A stretch of 6,415 nucleotides of DNA, taken from assembly GCA_041695045.1 (NCBI GenBank), contig JBGFRR010000024.1:1-6415 (forward strand). The letters are read 5' to 3'. A model generated the notes under the pieces. It saw only the letters and a list, made by a program, of their open reading frames with translations. It was not told the origin of the DNA and did no database searches. Positions 5,640 to 6,415 of this stretch are shown here, one piece after another; the stretch's first letter is position 1; the number at the start of each line of letters is the position of its first letter. The position numbers and the translations under genes were made by a program. Origin of the DNA: JBGFRR01 sp041695045 (GTDB lineage Bacteria > Bacteroidota > Ignavibacteria > UBA10030).

Positions 5640-6415
5640 ATGCCAAACGTAGGAAGGGATTTTGCTAAAGGCAAGCTGATTCATGTCGGCTTGGACGTCC
5701 ACAAGCGATCATGGACGGTAACGGTTCTTTGTCAAGGTGAAGAACTGTATCACGCCACGGTGGTACCGGATGCTGCGGCGCTGATACGCTTGCTGAAACG
5801 GTTCGAGTCCGCCAGAGGCGGAGAGGTTCACACGGTCTATGAGGCAGGCCCAACGGGCTACTGGCTGCACGACGCATCCGCCTAAGGCGGAGGAGGCGGG
5901 GTTTGACTCCATGGTCACTCCCCCCTCCCTGGTGCCTCGTGTGGGTGGACGAGTCAAGACAGATCGTCGAGACAGCCGGAAGTTAGCGGCGATGCTGGCG
6001 GGCGGATACTTGAAACGTGTCCATGTGCTGACACCAGAGGAACGAGCCGACAGACAGTTGCTCAGCACCAGAAACCAGATCGAGCGTCATCGTAAACAGA
6101 GGCAGGCACAGATGAAATCAATGCTGCTGTTTCACGGCAAGCGGGCTCCGCGCTCGATCCTCGAACGCTGGAGCGAGGCGCACGTCATGTGGATGAGCCA
6201 TCTGGAATGGGATCACCCGGCGCTCAAGACGAGCATGCAAGCGCTCGTCGAACTCTATCGCCCTCTGACGGACCAGCTGAAGGTGATGACCACTGCCCTG
6301 CAAGAGTTGGCTCAGAGGGACAAATACCGTGAGCGAGCAGCGCTGTTGATGCAGATGCCGGGTATGGGCGTCTACACGGCCATGTCGATCCTCATTGAGC
6401 TCCAGGATGTGGAGC
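5640..6415 (+). pseudogene. IS110-family DEDD transposase/recombinase, frameshifted and cut by the window end
   Basis: The N-terminal part (5640-5885) has HVGLDVHKRSW with the first catalytic Asp, D19, and VYEAGPTGYWLHD with the catalytic Glu, E68: the RuvC-like DEDD_Tnp_IS110 domain. It stops at TAA 5883-5885 inside a palindromic repeat. The rest continues without a stop in the next frame from about 5878 to the window end: GFDSMVTPPSLVPR, then VKTDRRDSRKLA with the last two acidic residues (codons at 5962 and 5971), a helical segment, and MPGMGVYTAMSILIEL (6355-6402), the start of the Transposase_20 domain. Bases 5874-5898 (25 nt) replace what should be a short in-frame linker, so the change is a frameshift by insertion. 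About 258 codons are visible of the usual 300-420; the catalytic serine would lie beyond the window. As read, the enzyme is inactive unless ribosomal frameshifting restores it, for which I see no slippery site. Confidence 0.85.
5877..5900. repeat. GC-rich palindromic repeat, copy 2, inside the transposase gene
   Basis: TCCGCC (5877-5882), loop TAA, GGCGGA (5886-5891), followed after two bases by AGGCGGG (5894-5900). The 15-base core differs from copy 1 (1390-1404) at one position, and both copies are followed by AGGCGGG. The loop supplies the TAA that ends the N-terminal transposase frame. The second hairpin seen in copy 1 is not completed here. Confidence 0.75.

Larger units (their letters stand above)
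5443..6415 (+). mobile_element. IS110-family insertion sequence, partial (left part)
   Basis: An IS110-type transposase gene starts at 5640 and runs off the window. The 197 bases between the kinase stop and this gene contain no reading frame of note but are rich in hairpins, as expected for the non-coding left end of the IS110 group. IS110 elements usually lack clear terminal inverted repeats and target duplications, so the left boundary cannot be set from the sequence alone; it lies somewhere in 5443 to about 5545. The right end is outside the window. Confidence 0.65.

Noticed and set aside
5874..5898. Programmed ribosomal frameshift in the transposase
   Set aside because: No slippery heptamer is visible and the site is a repeat found elsewhere in the window, so insertion is the simpler explanation.
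5709..6068. A 119-codon minus-strand frame across the transposase
   Set aside because: It lies opposite the IS110 coding sequence, has no domain and crosses the palindrome; the plus-strand motifs explain the region.

Overview
The window is a plus-strand stretch of bacterial chromosome in which one intact signalling gene sits among partial, decayed and mobile sequences. No credible minus-strand gene was found. The intact gene is a soluble multi-PAS/GAF hybrid histidine kinase. With a YeiB-like DUF418 membrane protein, an MNT/HEPN pair, an IS110 element and short GC-rich palindromes, it suggests a free-living Gram-negative bacterium from an environmental or metagenomic source. I cannot place the phylum from the sequence; the Chlorobi/Ignavibacteria group is only a guess.

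Layout. 2-394: C-terminal part of a DUF418 membrane protein. 442-1153: two overlapping genes, a minimal nucleotidyltransferase (MNT) and a HEPN protein, in the arrangement of MNT/HEPN toxin-antitoxin modules. 1184-1642: start of a family 2 glycosyltransferase, recognisable only to about 1378, where a compound palindromic repeat (1389-1424) begins. 1399-1810: reading frames that look coding but change frame, including a Cys-rich zinc-ribbon-like stretch and a piece resembling the C-terminal DNA-binding domain of sigma-54. 1769-2281: the rest of that RpoN-like piece, joined in frame to a GIY-YIG nuclease domain. 2293-5442: PAS-PAS-PAS-GAF-PAS-HisKA-HATPase-REC hybrid kinase, whose ribosome binding site overlaps the stop codon of the GIY-YIG gene. 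5443-5639: non-coding, with three consecutive hairpins. 5640-6415: IS110-family DEDD transposase/recombinase, frameshifted at a second copy of the palindrome and running off the window end.

How the parts relate. The MNT and HEPN genes probably form one operon and one functional unit. The kinase appears translationally coupled to the GIY-YIG remnant, but no partner regulator is visible; its own receiver domain is the only phosphoacceptor of that type in the window. The most interesting points are the structured leader of the IS110 gene (possible bridge RNA), the palindrome family found at two gene breaks, and the RpoN-like/GIY-YIG fusion with an apparent 10-bp partial duplication.
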